Notes under the pieces: generated by a model
Database searches by the model: none
Told to the model about the DNA's origin: nothing
The model's input: the letters and a program-made list of their open reading frames with translations, nothing else
DNA from: CAYLLD01 sp964425135
Lineage (GTDB): Bacteria; Pseudomonadota; Alphaproteobacteria; Rhodobacterales; Rhodobacteraceae
Assembly: GCA_964425135.1 (NCBI GenBank)
Contig: CAYRKW010000015.1
Coordinates: forward strand, 1 to 58,637
Length of the DNA: 58,637 bases
Reading direction: 5' to 3'
Translations under genes and position numbers: made by a program
Part shown: one piece after another, positions 9,560-18,431 of the stretch
Layout of the letters: each line of letters opens with the position of its first letter
Numbering within the stretch: the first letter of the stretch is position 1

Positions 9560-10477
9560 CTACCCTCGCAACATCTTTCCAATCAGCCGATCTTGCGAAA
9601 TGATCTCTCGCAGCGGCTCTTCCAGCAATTCTGCTGTTTGCATATGCATCGTCGGGCCCGGCCATAGAATTGCGGATTGATCGGCCTTCCGGTCATAAAC
9701 CCGCCCGTCTTCGCGATCTGCCGCAACTGCCGCGTCAGGCACATATTCAACCACCAGATCAGCGTGCGGCACGATCTGCTCAAACATATCACGCGTCACA
9801 AACGCAGGGGAGGTCGTGAAAAAATCTTTCGGCAGCGTTGCCGGCACATCCTCTGGTTGCCGCGATGACATCCACAACAAAACCCGGATCGTCTCGATAT
9901 CATCCATCAGATCGCGCATGCGTGCGACCCAGGCCTGGCGCAACTCAATCTCGATCATACGAAATCGCTCACTGGAGACACGATACATCCGCCGCAGCAT
10001 GTTATGAACAAAGCGAAACTCGCTCAGGTCAAGTTCAGGATAAAGCGCGCGCAACGTCTCTGAGGTATCCAAAAGCCGACAATTCCGCCGCTTGAACACC
10101 GAATAGAGCCGATTTGACATCGGCACCGCGCCCATCGCCGAAATCACACATACGCGCGATTGGCTGCATGCCTCCAGAACCACCGGATCTTTGAGAAAAA
10201 ACGTCGGGCCCGCCCCCGGCGTCCCCCAATTGGCACTTTGCACGCCAAGGCGATGCGCCAGTATTTTCGGAAACGGATTGGGCACAAATCGCCCATATGT
10301 TTCGGTCCCGCCGATATACGAAATATAGGGCTGATTTAAATCAGGCTGCGGCCCACGGAAAAGCTGTGACGCACGCCCAAACCGGTACGTTTTGTAGTCG
10401 ATGACATCAACGTCCGCAGTTTCCACTGTATTGCACCCAACGCAAGGACCGCCCAATTCACTCTCGCAATCTCGCAC
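9560..10477 (-). CDS. DUF6473 family protein
   Basis: Up to 305 residues from a GTG at 10477; a GTG at 10426, closer to the conserved start of the family (DYKTYRFGRASQLFRGP), is an equally good choice. The pattern ...YISYIGGTETYGRFVPNPFPKIL.. and GTPGAGPTFFLKDP is that of DUF6473, which is frequent in Rhodobacterales and has no known role. The glycine/serine-rich GGTETYG and the NWGTPGAGP segments recall SGNH-hydrolase/sulfotransferase-like folds, but that is only a guess. Confidence 0.7.
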   Translation of the reverse strand: MRDCESELGGPCVGCNTVETADVDVIDYKTYRFGRASQLFRGPQPDLNQPYISYIGGTETYGRFVPNPFPKILAHRLGVQSANWGTPGAGPTFFLKDPVVLEACSQSRVCVISAMGAVPMSNRLYSVFKRRNCRLLDTSETLRALYPELDLSEFRFVHNMLRRMYRVSSERFRMIEIELRQAWVARMRDLMDDIETIRVLLWMSSRQPEDVPATLPKDFFTTSPAFVTRDMFEQIVPHADLVVEYVPDAAVAADREDGRVYDRKADQSAILWPGPTMHMQTAELLEEPLREIISQDRLIGKMLRG

Positions 10478-10588
10478 GATGGGGTTGCCAACCGTTTAAC
10501 GCGCCAGAAAAAATAGTGAAAATCGGTTGCAACGGGGTTGAGGACAGGTCATCTTCGCGGCACATTTTCACCCCAACCGGAGACCCGC

Positions 10589-11467
10589 GTGACCCAGATC
10601 AAAACAGTCGGTGTGATCGGCGCAGGGCAGATGGGAAACGGCATCGCCCATGTGTTCGCGCTCGCAGGGTACGACGTGCTTCTCAACGATATCAGCCAGG
10701 ATGCACTCGATGCGGCGATGGAAAAGATCAGCTCCGGTCTCGACCGTCAGATCACCAAAGCAACGATATCAGAAAATGATGCCAAAGCGGCGCTGGGGCG
10801 CATAAAAACCACCTTGGATATCGCACAGATCGGTCCGTGTGATCTGATCATTGAAGCGGCCACAGAGAACGAAGAGACCAAGCACAAGATTTTCGCGGCT
10901 CTCGCCCCGCATCTGGGCAAAGACACGATCCTGACGTCCAACACATCGTCGATCTCGATCACACGGCTCGCCTCACGCACCGACCGGCCCGAGCGGTTCA
11001 TGGGCTTTCACTTTATGAACCCCGTTCCTGTCATGCAACTGGTCGAGCTGATCCGCGGCATCGCGACGGACGAGCCCACTTATAAGGTCATGAAAGACCT
11101 CGTTGCCAAAATCGGCAAAACCGCCGCCAGCGCCGAGGATTTTCCCGCCTTCATCGTCAACCGCATCCTCATGCCGATGATCAACGAAGCAATCTACACG
11201 CTCTACGAGGGCGTGGGCACAGTCGAGAGCATCGACACCTGCCTCAAGCTGGGCACCAACCATCCGATGGGTCCGCTGGAGCTCGCCGATTTCATCGGGC
11301 TCGACACCTGCCTTGCGATAATGAACGTCCTGCACGACGGGCTCGCCGACACCAAATACCGCCCCTGCCCGCTATTGGTGAAATATGTCGAAGCCGATTG
11401 GCTGGGGCGTAAATCAGGCCGGGGATTCTACGACTACCGCGGAGAAGTGCCGGTGCCAACGCGGTGA
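10589..11467 (+). CDS. 3-hydroxybutyryl-CoA dehydrogenase
   Basis: 292 residues from the GTG at 10589, which has CCGGAG about 6 bases upstream; the upstream in-frame ATG at 10538 adds residues without family likeness. It oxidises (S)-3-hydroxybutyryl-CoA with NAD+. The Rossmann motif GAGQMGNGIAHVFALAG, the catalytic-histidine segment GFHFMNPVPVMQLVE and the C-terminal GPLELADFIGLDT are typical for the HbdA/PaaH type. In many relatives it directly follows etfBA; here two minus-strand genes intervene. Confidence 0.92.
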   Translation: MTQIKTVGVIGAGQMGNGIAHVFALAGYDVLLNDISQDALDAAMEKISSGLDRQITKATISENDAKAALGRIKTTLDIAQIGPCDLIIEAATENEETKHKIFAALAPHLGKDTILTSNTSSISITRLASRTDRPERFMGFHFMNPVPVMQLVELIRGIATDEPTYKVMKDLVAKIGKTAASAEDFPAFIVNRILMPMINEAIYTLYEGVGTVESIDTCLKLGTNHPMGPLELADFIGLDTCLAIMNVLHDGLADTKYRPCPLLVKYVEADWLGRKSGRGFYDYRGEVPVPTR

Positions 11468-11483
11468 AGCGCGCGATTTAGAG

Positions 11484-11561
11484 CCTCCGACCCGCCACCC
11501 AAACGAACCAAACCACACAGAACTTGAGATAGCCCAGACATTGGGTGGGACAGGTCGGGGG
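11484..11561. other. Two-part stem-loop between convergent hbd and ptsH
   Basis: CCTCCGACC (11484-11492) pairs with GGTCGGGGG (11553-11561, one G-T pair), and inside it CCACCCAA (11495-11502) pairs with TTGGGTGG (11541-11548). It lies between two convergent stop codons (11467 and 11643) but lacks a clear U-tract, so it could be a structure-dependent terminator or an RNA 3' end stabiliser. Confidence 0.4.
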
Positions 11562-11642
11562 CAATCCGGCGATGCTGGACCATACGTGTTGAGGGGGACG
11601 GACAACACCAAAGGTGATGCGCGTTAACGCGCCAAACGGTCC

Positions 11643-11915
11643 CTAGATTCCTTCATTAAACTTGCCATCCACCAACGCGCTCAACGCTTCCGCCAAAGCG
11701 TCCGCTTGCGCCCCGCTGGTCTGCACCTCGATCTCGCATCCCTGATACGCACCCAGCATCAACAGCCCCATGATCGAGTCCCCGCTCACAATCACGCCCT
11801 CATGACTGACGGCCGCATCCGCATCGAACTGCTCCACTGTCTCTGCAAACTTTGCCGATGCCCGCGCATGCAGTCCCTTTTCATTCTGGATCTTTAGAAG
11901 CAATGGTTCGCTCAT
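11643..11915 (-). CDS. ptsH: HPr-like phosphocarrier protein
   Basis: 90 residues. The phosphorylatable histidine lies in KGLHARASAKF (His16) and the regulatory serine in GDSIMGLLMLGA (Ser46 region), the site on which the HprK encoded upstream would act. With no sugar-specific EIIB/EIIC nearby this is a regulatory PTS of the alphaproteobacterial kind, where HPr and EIIA relay carbon/nitrogen status. It is the last gene of the chvI-chvG-hprK-rapZ-EIIA-ptsH block. Confidence 0.92.
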   Translation of the reverse strand: MSEPLLLKIQNEKGLHARASAKFAETVEQFDADAAVSHEGVIVSGDSIMGLLMLGAYQGCEIEVQTSGAQADALAEALSALVDGKFNEGI

Positions 11916-11934
11916 AGGGGCGCCTCGACCTCAA

Positions 11935-12327
11935 TTATGCCGGTTTGCCATCGGTGCAGTTGATGTATTTTCGCGCCGCAGTGATGGCCTCTTCTATAGC
12001 CTCATTCAACGGCTTATCGCGCAAAGTCGCAAGCTTTATCAAAAGCGGCAAATTCGCCCCGTATAACACACGCCGGTTGGGTGTATCGCAGGCATTCAGC
12101 GCTAGATTTGAGGGGGTGCCACCATAGATGTCCGTGACCACAACAACGCCGTCACCCTCATCGGCCTCTTCGATCGCCTCATGAATGGCCGTCTTGCGCT
12201 CCATCCGGTCGCACTCAGCACCGACAGGCACGGCAGCTGTTCCCGGCTGTTTGCCGACCACATGTTCCATTGCTGATAAATACTCATCCGCCAAACCCGC
12301 ATGGGCGACGATCACTATCCCGTACAC
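11935..12327 (-). CDS. PTS IIA component, mannose-type (regulatory)
   Basis: 130 residues from the GTG at 12327 (VYGIVIVAHAGLADE). The phosphorylatable histidine is in VAHAGLA, and VVVTDIYGGTPSNLA is characteristic of the EIIA-Man fold. It accepts phosphate from HPr. Gene order rapZ - EIIA - ptsH with 7 and 19 bp spacing argues for one operon. An in-frame ATG at 12342 would overlap the rapZ end and seems less likely. Confidence 0.9.
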   Translation of the reverse strand: MYGIVIVAHAGLADEYLSAMEHVVGKQPGTAAVPVGAECDRMERKTAIHEAIEEADEGDGVVVVTDIYGGTPSNLALNACDTPNRRVLYGANLPLLIKLATLRDKPLNEAIEEAITAARKYINCTDGKPA

Positions 12328-12334
12328 ATTACAC

Positions 12335-13231
12335 CTACCCAAGATCGCGGACCGGTACGGATCCGCTCAATTCAAGTTCCCGGTGGCGAATAGACACCCG
12401 CCAGCCGATTTCAGCAAGTCTTATTGCAAGGGTTTCCGCTACGGACACCGAGCGGTGTTGCCCTCCGGTGCATCCGAGCCCTATCGAGAAGTAGGATTTT
12501 CCCTCGTTTTTATATGCAGGAAGAAGCAGTTCCAGCATACCCGTAAGATGGTCAATAAACGGTGAATAATTCGCATCCTCACGCACATAAGCAGCCACCG
12601 CCTCTTCGCGCCCGTCCAAGGGGCGCAATTCCGGCTCCCAATGCGGGTTGCGCAAGAATCGCACATCCATCACCATATCGGCGCTGCGCGGCACACCGCG
12701 CTTGTAGGAAAACGACTGCACCTGCACCGCCATCCCGCCTTTTTCCGCCGTGTCGAAAAGCCGTGCCAGCGCACCGCGCAATTCCTGCGGCGCCATATGG
12801 CTCGTGTCATAAACGATATCCGCCCGATCCTTGAGCGTTTGCAACAGCGTCAACTCGCGCATCACCCCCTTGCGTACCGTCTCATGCGGGGCCAGCGGGT
12901 GGCGACGGCGGGTTTCGCTGAACCGTTTGAACAGCACATCTGCGGCACAATCCATAAACACCAGATGCGGCTCAACCCCATCCATCGCCCGCAATTCGGC
13001 GACAATATCGAGCACTTTCTGGCTCGAGAAGTCACGGTTGCGCGGATCAATCCCCACCACCATCTGCCGATCGAGCGGCGCATGGCGCGAGACCAGACGC
13101 GGGAAAAGCGACAGTGGAAGGTTGTCTATCGCCTCAAACCCAAAATCCTCCAGCGCGTTAATCGCCGTGGACCGGCCTGCGCCAGACGCGCCGGTGACGA
13201 TCACAATGTCAAACCCGCGCTGTGCGCTCAT
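12335..13231 (-). CDS. rapZ: RNase adapter protein RapZ (YvcJ-type nucleotide-binding protein)
   Basis: 298 residues from the ATG at 13231 (MSAQRGFDIVIVTGASGAGR). The P-loop is GASGAGRS, with Arg where a Lys is usual; I recall the same change in other Rhodobacterales. Conserved RapZ elements are LEDFGFEAIDNLP, FMDCAADVLFKRFSETRRRHPL, and the C-terminal SIGLGCTGGQHRSVSVAE. In enterobacteria RapZ controls GlmS through RNase E and small RNAs; in alphaproteobacteria its role within the PTS/ChvGI block is less clear. Confidence 0.9.
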   Translation of the reverse strand: MSAQRGFDIVIVTGASGAGRSTAINALEDFGFEAIDNLPLSLFPRLVSRHAPLDRQMVVGIDPRNRDFSSQKVLDIVAELRAMDGVEPHLVFMDCAADVLFKRFSETRRRHPLAPHETVRKGVMRELTLLQTLKDRADIVYDTSHMAPQELRGALARLFDTAEKGGMAVQVQSFSYKRGVPRSADMVMDVRFLRNPHWEPELRPLDGREEAVAAYVREDANYSPFIDHLTGMLELLLPAYKNEGKSYFSIGLGCTGGQHRSVSVAETLAIRLAEIGWRVSIRHRELELSGSVPVRDLG

Positions 13232-13337
13232 ATCCGCTGAGAAAACGATGTCATGGTAGCGGCAACCTAAGACTTCGTGCCGCGCGGTCAAGCGCCACGC
13301 GCTTAAATGTGATCAGTGCCGCGCTTTGGCCCCATGG

Positions 13338-13766
13338 CTATTTCAGCCGTCCGCCCCGCAACAGCGCATCAAGCGCATCCACCAATCCGGGATTTTCCCG
13401 ACCGTGGATCAGCGCGATATCACATCCCAGCACGCAATGATGCCGCATCGGCGGCAGCCGGTGCAGCTCTGTCTGATCCATATCAAGAACATAATCAATG
13501 GTCTGTGATCGCACGTGTGGGACCTGCAATATCCCGACACCGCGCGCCTCGATCCAACCTTCAAAGTCCTTGCGCACATGTGCAACCACACGGCTCTTCT
13601 CAAGGGTCAGATCGACCTGATCATCGCTGACGAGTTTCGCCCCGCGTCCAATCAGCGCCAACGCAGTGGCGGATTTTCCCGAACCGGACGCACCGATAAT
13701 CAGCAAACCCTTACCGTCAAGAGCGACCGCAGAGCCATGCACTGTCGATTTGGAAGGATCGCTCAC
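13338..13766 (-). CDS. hprK: HPr kinase/phosphorylase, short alphaproteobacterial form
   Basis: 142 residues, only the catalytic half of the Gram-positive enzyme, which is normal for alphaproteobacteria. The P-loop GASGSGKS (25-32) and the HprK signature-like EARGVGILQV are present. It phosphorylates and dephosphorylates the serine of HPr. It lies 6 bp downstream of chvG, so PTS state and the ChvGI signalling system are genetically linked. Confidence 0.88.
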   Translation of the reverse strand: MSDPSKSTVHGSAVALDGKGLLIIGASGSGKSATALALIGRGAKLVSDDQVDLTLEKSRVVAHVRKDFEGWIEARGVGILQVPHVRSQTIDYVLDMDQTELHRLPPMRHHCVLGCDIALIHGRENPGLVDALDALLRGGRLK

Positions 13767-13772
13767 ACCCGA

Positions 13773-15476
13773 TCAGGCCGGAAGATCAACCACGAAGCGC
13801 GCGCCAAGTGGCGGCGTGTCCGTATCAGCGCCGTCGGGGCGCACATTCTCCGCATGGATGCTGCCAGAATGCGCATCGACAATCTGCTTGGAGATCGCCA
13901 GACCCAGCCCGGAATGGTTGCCAAACTGCTGATCAGGGCGCTCCGAATAAAACCGCGAGAACACATCGTCGAGATTATCATCTGGAATGCCCGGACCATT
14001 ATCCTCAACAGTCACCCGCACCATGCCATTTCCCAGCACAGTCGTGCGCACGGTGATCACACCGCCCTCTTGCGTGAAGGAAATCGCATTGGTGATCAGG
14101 TTGACAAACACCTGCGCAAGGCGCCCCTCAAGACCGCACAGCATGATCGGGCTTGGCCAAAGATCAGCCACCAATTCACCGCCGCGCTCCTGCGCGCCAT
14201 CCTGATTATACTCGACCAGATTGTTCAAAAGCTCGTGCAGATCGAAGGGTTGCATCTCGTCGCGCACCAGCTCCTTATCGAGCCGCGAGGCATTGGAGAT
14301 ATCGGTCACCAGCCGGTCGAGCCGCGTCACATCCTGCCCGATCACCTTGAGGAGTTTCTCCCGCGCCTCATCAGTCGAGGCATATTTCATCGTATCAACC
14401 GCAGAGCGCAGCGATGTCAGCGGGTTTTTGATCTCATGCGCAACATCGGCTGCAAAACTCTCATTGGCATCAATCCGGTCATAAAGCGCACTCGTCATCG
14501 ACGTCATTGCGCCCGCCAGATAACCAATCTCGTCAGGTCGGCCCGTCAGGTCAGGAATTTCGATCCGCTCCGGATTGACCCGTCGCGTGTTGGTCGCGCC
14601 GCCCCGCTCTGCCGCTTCGGCAAGCTCTTGCAGTGGATGGGCAATCGTATTGGCCAGCGCCAGTGACAGAATGACGTTGATCACCATCGCCAGGAAGAAA
14701 ATGCGCAATATCTGGCCGCGCTCTTTTCGCACAATTCCGTCAATCTCGCCGGGATTTGTCGACAGAACCAGCGCGCCCGCAACCGTGTTATTTTGCACCA
14801 GCGGCAGCGCGACAGTCAAAATAATCTGCCCGTTCGAATCCGATTGTCGCGCCTTTCGCAAATTCCCGTTCAGGGCCGATAGCATGCTTTCTTCGGCAAA
14901 ATTCAGGCGTTCTTTGAGCGGCGGCAATTCGGGCGGGGCAGTATTGAAAATACGCCCCAAACGCTTCGTCACCATATCGGCAAGCGAGCGGTCTACGCTT
15001 TCATCCTCATCCGAGAGCAAGTCCTCGCCGAGTGCCGAGTTGCCGCGCACACCGTCCGAATAGGCTTTCAAATTTCCCTGCGCATCGAAGATTTGCATCA
15101 GCGAGTTACTGTTTTGCGCAATCTCGTGGAATGTCTTTATGGTTTCGGGCGAAATGGTGCCGTTTTCCACCATGGATCCCGGCGTGCGGATCAGCGCTTC
15201 CGACAGGAAACGCGAATCCGATTCAATCGACTGCTCACGCAGCGAGATCAAGCCCTCGTCGAACTGGTTGAGATACAAGATCCCCGTCATCATCATGCAC
15301 AGCGCAACCAGATTGAAGGTAACGATCTTGCGCGCAAGCGGGGAGTATTTGAGCCCAAAACTCTCCGCATAGCGTTTGGCAGACCCATCCGCATTGGTAT
15401 TTACCGGCGCGGACAACAGAATTTGTCCGCGTGGTTGGCTGGCGTCCACGTCGCTCATTGTCCCGTCCACGGGCAT
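13773..15476 (-). CDS. chvG: Sensor histidine kinase ChvG
   Basis: About 567 residues from the ATG at 15476 (MPVDGTMSDVD), just after the chvI stop; the ATG at 15458 is the alternative. Two transmembrane helices (IVTFNLVALCMMMTGILYL and ILRIFFLAMVINVILSLALA) enclose a periplasmic sensor domain of about 200 residues, followed by HAMP, the phospho-acceptor HEIKNPL and the N, G1 (DNGPGIP) and G2 (GLGLAI) boxes. ChvG with ChvI responds to acid/envelope stress and controls virulence or symbiosis genes and central carbon genes in rhizobia and agrobacteria. Confidence 0.92.
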   Translation of the reverse strand: MPVDGTMSDVDASQPRGQILLSAPVNTNADGSAKRYAESFGLKYSPLARKIVTFNLVALCMMMTGILYLNQFDEGLISLREQSIESDSRFLSEALIRTPGSMVENGTISPETIKTFHEIAQNSNSLMQIFDAQGNLKAYSDGVRGNSALGEDLLSDEDESVDRSLADMVTKRLGRIFNTAPPELPPLKERLNFAEESMLSALNGNLRKARQSDSNGQIILTVALPLVQNNTVAGALVLSTNPGEIDGIVRKERGQILRIFFLAMVINVILSLALANTIAHPLQELAEAAERGGATNTRRVNPERIEIPDLTGRPDEIGYLAGAMTSMTSALYDRIDANESFAADVAHEIKNPLTSLRSAVDTMKYASTDEAREKLLKVIGQDVTRLDRLVTDISNASRLDKELVRDEMQPFDLHELLNNLVEYNQDGAQERGGELVADLWPSPIMLCGLEGRLAQVFVNLITNAISFTQEGGVITVRTTVLGNGMVRVTVEDNGPGIPDDNLDDVFSRFYSERPDQQFGNHSGLGLAISKQIVDAHSGSIHAENVRPDGADTDTPPLGARFVVDLPA

Positions 15477-15480
15477 CCGT

Positions 15481-16182
15481 TCATGCCTCGGTGTATCTGT
15501 AGCCGATACCGTAAAGGGTTTCGATCGATGAGAACTCATCGTCTACCGCGCGGAATTTCTTGCGCACGCGTTTGATGTGGCTGTCGATTGTACGGTCATC
15601 CACATAGACCTGATCATCATAGGCCACATCCATCAGCTGATCGCGGCTTTTGACAAAACCGGGACGGTTTGCCAGCGATTCGAGGATCAGAAATTCTGTG
15701 ACCGTCAATGTGACGCCCATGCCCTTCCACAACACCGTGTGGCGCAGTTTATCCATCGTCAGCGAGCCACGCTTGAGGATCACATCATCGTCCTCCTCCG
15801 CCGTATCTTCGCTGGCAAGCGCTTCTTTGCGGCGCAGGATCGCGCGGATCCGCTCCACCAACAAGCGCTGCGAAAATGGCTTGCGCATGTAGTCATCCGC
15901 GCCCATCCGAAGACCGAGCACCTCGTCAATCTCGTCGTCTTTCGATGTCAGGAAGATAACCGGAAGATCGGATTTCTGACGCAGACGCCGCAGCAACTCC
16001 ATCCCGTCCATCCGTGGCATCTTGATATCGAAAACAGCCAGATCCGGCTCTTCATCGCTCAGCGCAGACAGTGCCGCTGCGCCGTCATTGTAGGTCTGTA
16101 CGTCATATCCTTCCGCTTCCAGTACCATTGATACGGAAGTAAGAATATTACGGTCGTCATCCACCAAGGCTATCCGTGCCAT
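15481..16182 (-). CDS. chvI: Response regulator ChvI, OmpR/PhoB type
   Basis: 233 residues. Receiver domain with acidic DDD at 8-10, phospho-acceptor Asp52 (FDIKMPRMDG) and the LTSK switch segment, then a winged-helix output domain ending RTIDSHIKRVRKKF. It is the first gene of the minus-strand regulatory operon and is divergent from pckA across a 529-bp gap; pckA is a reported ChvGI-linked gene in other alphaproteobacteria. Confidence 0.94.
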   Translation of the reverse strand: MARIALVDDDRNILTSVSMVLEAEGYDVQTYNDGAAALSALSDEEPDLAVFDIKMPRMDGMELLRRLRQKSDLPVIFLTSKDDEIDEVLGLRMGADDYMRKPFSQRLLVERIRAILRRKEALASEDTAEEDDDVILKRGSLTMDKLRHTVLWKGMGVTLTVTEFLILESLANRPGFVKSRDQLMDVAYDDQVYVDDRTIDSHIKRVRKKFRAVDDEFSSIETLYGIGYRYTEA

Positions 16183-16711
16183 ACCCGATCTTTCCTCGTT
16201 TTATGCGTTTTGGGCGCACTATTCGTCACGTCGATCCGCAAGACAATATTTTTACACATATGGACTGCAAAATCGTTAATCTACGGACACATAAAAACCA
16301 CACCTAAGATGTGGCGAAACTAAGACCTCAACACGACGATTTAGCGGCCCCACGCTGATTGCGTTGAAAACTTCCCGATCAAAGGGGGCTTAACTGAAGT
16401 GTATTTACGCTCTCAAACTGCATCGGTCGGCGTCGCAATTGGGATTCGCGGCACGTTAAATTCAACCAACACTGTCGCAACTCTATGTCCAAATATGGGA
16501 CTTTTAACATACTCTTAATGGAAAAATTATCGCACCAGAGGCACAATCTGCGACCAAACGTCTTATCTCACCTTATGTAAACGTTCTCACTCTCGACAGA
16601 TCAAACACCCCTCAGCTAGACCACCGCGCAAGGGTGCGGGACCCCAAATCCCGGGCGTAACCAATGGCCGGACTGCGTATTTGACCGGCGTTAGATCAAG
16701 GAGTGAGATCT
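16183..16711. promoter_or_regulatory. 529-bp divergent control region chvI / pckA
   Basis: No convincing gene. It must carry the chvI promoter (leftward) and the pckA promoter (rightward). It is AT-rich in the middle (around 16490-16540) and contains a small hairpin with CCACAC..ATGTGG arms near 16300-16316. A ribosome site AAGGAG lies at 16698-16703, 8 bases before the pckA ATG. I could not fix promoter boxes with confidence. Confidence 0.5.
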
Positions 16712-18307
16712 ATGACCACGGGTCGGGTTAATCCCAAAATGCGACTTGAAGATCAAGGCGTGACGAATGTCGAAAATACCTACTACAATCTGAACGAAGC
16801 AGGCCTTGTGGAGCTTGCGCTCAAGCGCAACGAAGGTGAGCTGGGCAATGGCGGCGCGTTTCTCGTCTCCACCGGCGCACACACCGGCCGCTCTCCCAAC
16901 GATAAGTTCGTCGTCGAAGAGCCTTCGGTCAAGGACACGATCTGGTGGGAAAACAACGCCCCCATGAAATCCGAAGACTTCGATCAGCTTCACCAGGACA
17001 TGCTCGCCCACATGCAAGGCGGCGATTATTTCGTTCAGGACCTCTTCGGCGGCGCTGATCCCTCCTTTCGCCTCGATGTGCGCGTGGTCACTGAACTGGC
17101 GTGGCATGCCCTCTTCATCCGTCACCTCCTGCGCCGCCCAAGCCGCAGCGAACTGGACACGTTCACACCCGAGTTCACCGTCATCAATTGCCCCAGCTTC
17201 AAGGCCGATCCAGCCAAACACGGCTGCCGCTCCGAGACAGTCATCGCCATCTCGTTCGAGCGTAAACTGGTCCTGATCGGCGGCACCTCTTATGCAGGCG
17301 AGAACAAAAAATCCGTCTTCTCGATCCTCAACTACCTGCTGCCCGAAAAAGGCGTGATGCCGATGCACTGCTCGGCCAACCACGCCAAGGGCGACCCGCA
17401 GGACACCGCTGTCTTCTTCGGCCTCTCGGGCACCGGCAAAACCACCCTGTCCGCCGATCCCAACCGCATCCTCATAGGCGATGATGAGCATGGCTGGTCC
17501 GACACCACGACGTTCAACTTCGAAGGCGGCTGCTACGCCAAGACCATTGACCTGTCGGAAGATGCAGAGCCGGAGATCTACGCCACAACCTCCATGTTCG
17601 GCACAGTGATCGAAAACATGGTCTATGATCCGGAAACCAAAGAGCTGGATTTCAAAGACGACAGCCTGACACCGAACATGCGCTGCGCCTATCCGCTCGA
17701 CTATATCTCAAACGCCTCCGAAACCGCCCTTGGCGGCGTGCCAAAAAACATCATCATGCTCACCTGCGATGCGTTTGGCGTCTTGCCCCCCATCGCTCGC
17801 CTCACATCCGCGCAAGCGATGTACCACTTCCTCTCGGGCTTCACGTCGAAAGTCGCAGGCACCGAGAAAGGCGTGACCGAGCCACAACCGACCTTCTCGA
17901 CCTGCTTTGGCGCGCCTTTCATGCCGCGCCGCCCCGAAGTTTATGGCGCGCTATTGCGTGAGAAAATCGCCAAACACGGCGCAGACTGCTGGCTGGTAAA
18001 CACCGGCTGGACAGGCGGCGCGTTCGGTATCGGCTCGCGCATGCCAATCAAATCGACCCGCGCGCTCCTGACAGCCGCCCTCAACGGCTCGCTCGCCAAC
18101 GGCAAATTCCGCGTCGATGACACCTTCGATTTCATGGTGCCAGTCTCCTGTGAGGGCGTGCCGGACATTCTTCTGGACCCACGCCGCACTTGGGACAAAC
18201 CCGACGCCTACGACCGACAGGCCGCGCGCCTCGTGCAAATGTTCCACGAAAACTTCAAACAATACGAGCGCCATGTGGACGACGAGGTTATGGCCGCCGC
18301 GATCTAA
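16712..18307 (+). CDS. pckA: Phosphoenolpyruvate carboxykinase (ATP)
   Basis: 531 residues from the ATG at 16712, set by the strong AAGGAG 8 bases upstream; an in-frame codon at 16703 would fall on that site. It turns oxaloacetate and ATP into PEP, the entry to gluconeogenesis. The kinase loop GLSGTGKTTLS, the substrate segment THTGRSPNDKF (near residue 50) and the metal-binding region EGGCYAKTIDLS are all present. Its divergent placement from chvI suggests control by ChvGI. A strong terminator follows at 18331. Confidence 0.96.
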   Translation: MTTGRVNPKMRLEDQGVTNVENTYYNLNEAGLVELALKRNEGELGNGGAFLVSTGAHTGRSPNDKFVVEEPSVKDTIWWENNAPMKSEDFDQLHQDMLAHMQGGDYFVQDLFGGADPSFRLDVRVVTELAWHALFIRHLLRRPSRSELDTFTPEFTVINCPSFKADPAKHGCRSETVIAISFERKLVLIGGTSYAGENKKSVFSILNYLLPEKGVMPMHCSANHAKGDPQDTAVFFGLSGTGKTTLSADPNRILIGDDEHGWSDTTTFNFEGGCYAKTIDLSEDAEPEIYATTSMFGTVIENMVYDPETKELDFKDDSLTPNMRCAYPLDYISNASETALGGVPKNIIMLTCDAFGVLPPIARLTSAQAMYHFLSGFTSKVAGTEKGVTEPQPTFSTCFGAPFMPRRPEVYGALLREKIAKHGADCWLVNTGWTGGAFGIGSRMPIKSTRALLTAALNGSLANGKFRVDDTFDFMVPVSCEGVPDILLDPRRTWDKPDAYDRQAARLVQMFHENFKQYERHVDDEVMAAAI

Positions 18308-18330
18308 AGAAATCGCGCCATCCAAATCCG

Positions 18331-18363
18331 AAGCCGACCCTTCTTTCGGGGGTCGGCTTTTTT
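18331..18363 (+). terminator. Rho-independent terminator after pckA
   Basis: A perfect 10-bp stem, AAGCCGACCC (18331-18340) with GGGTCGGCTT (18350-18359), runs into a T-tract to 18363. It is 24 bp after the pckA stop. Confidence 0.9.
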
Positions 18364-18431
18364 ATGTCCGAATGCGAAACGCATCATATTCCTCTTGAAC
18401 CACCATCACGGATACGCTTGATCTTGCGCCC

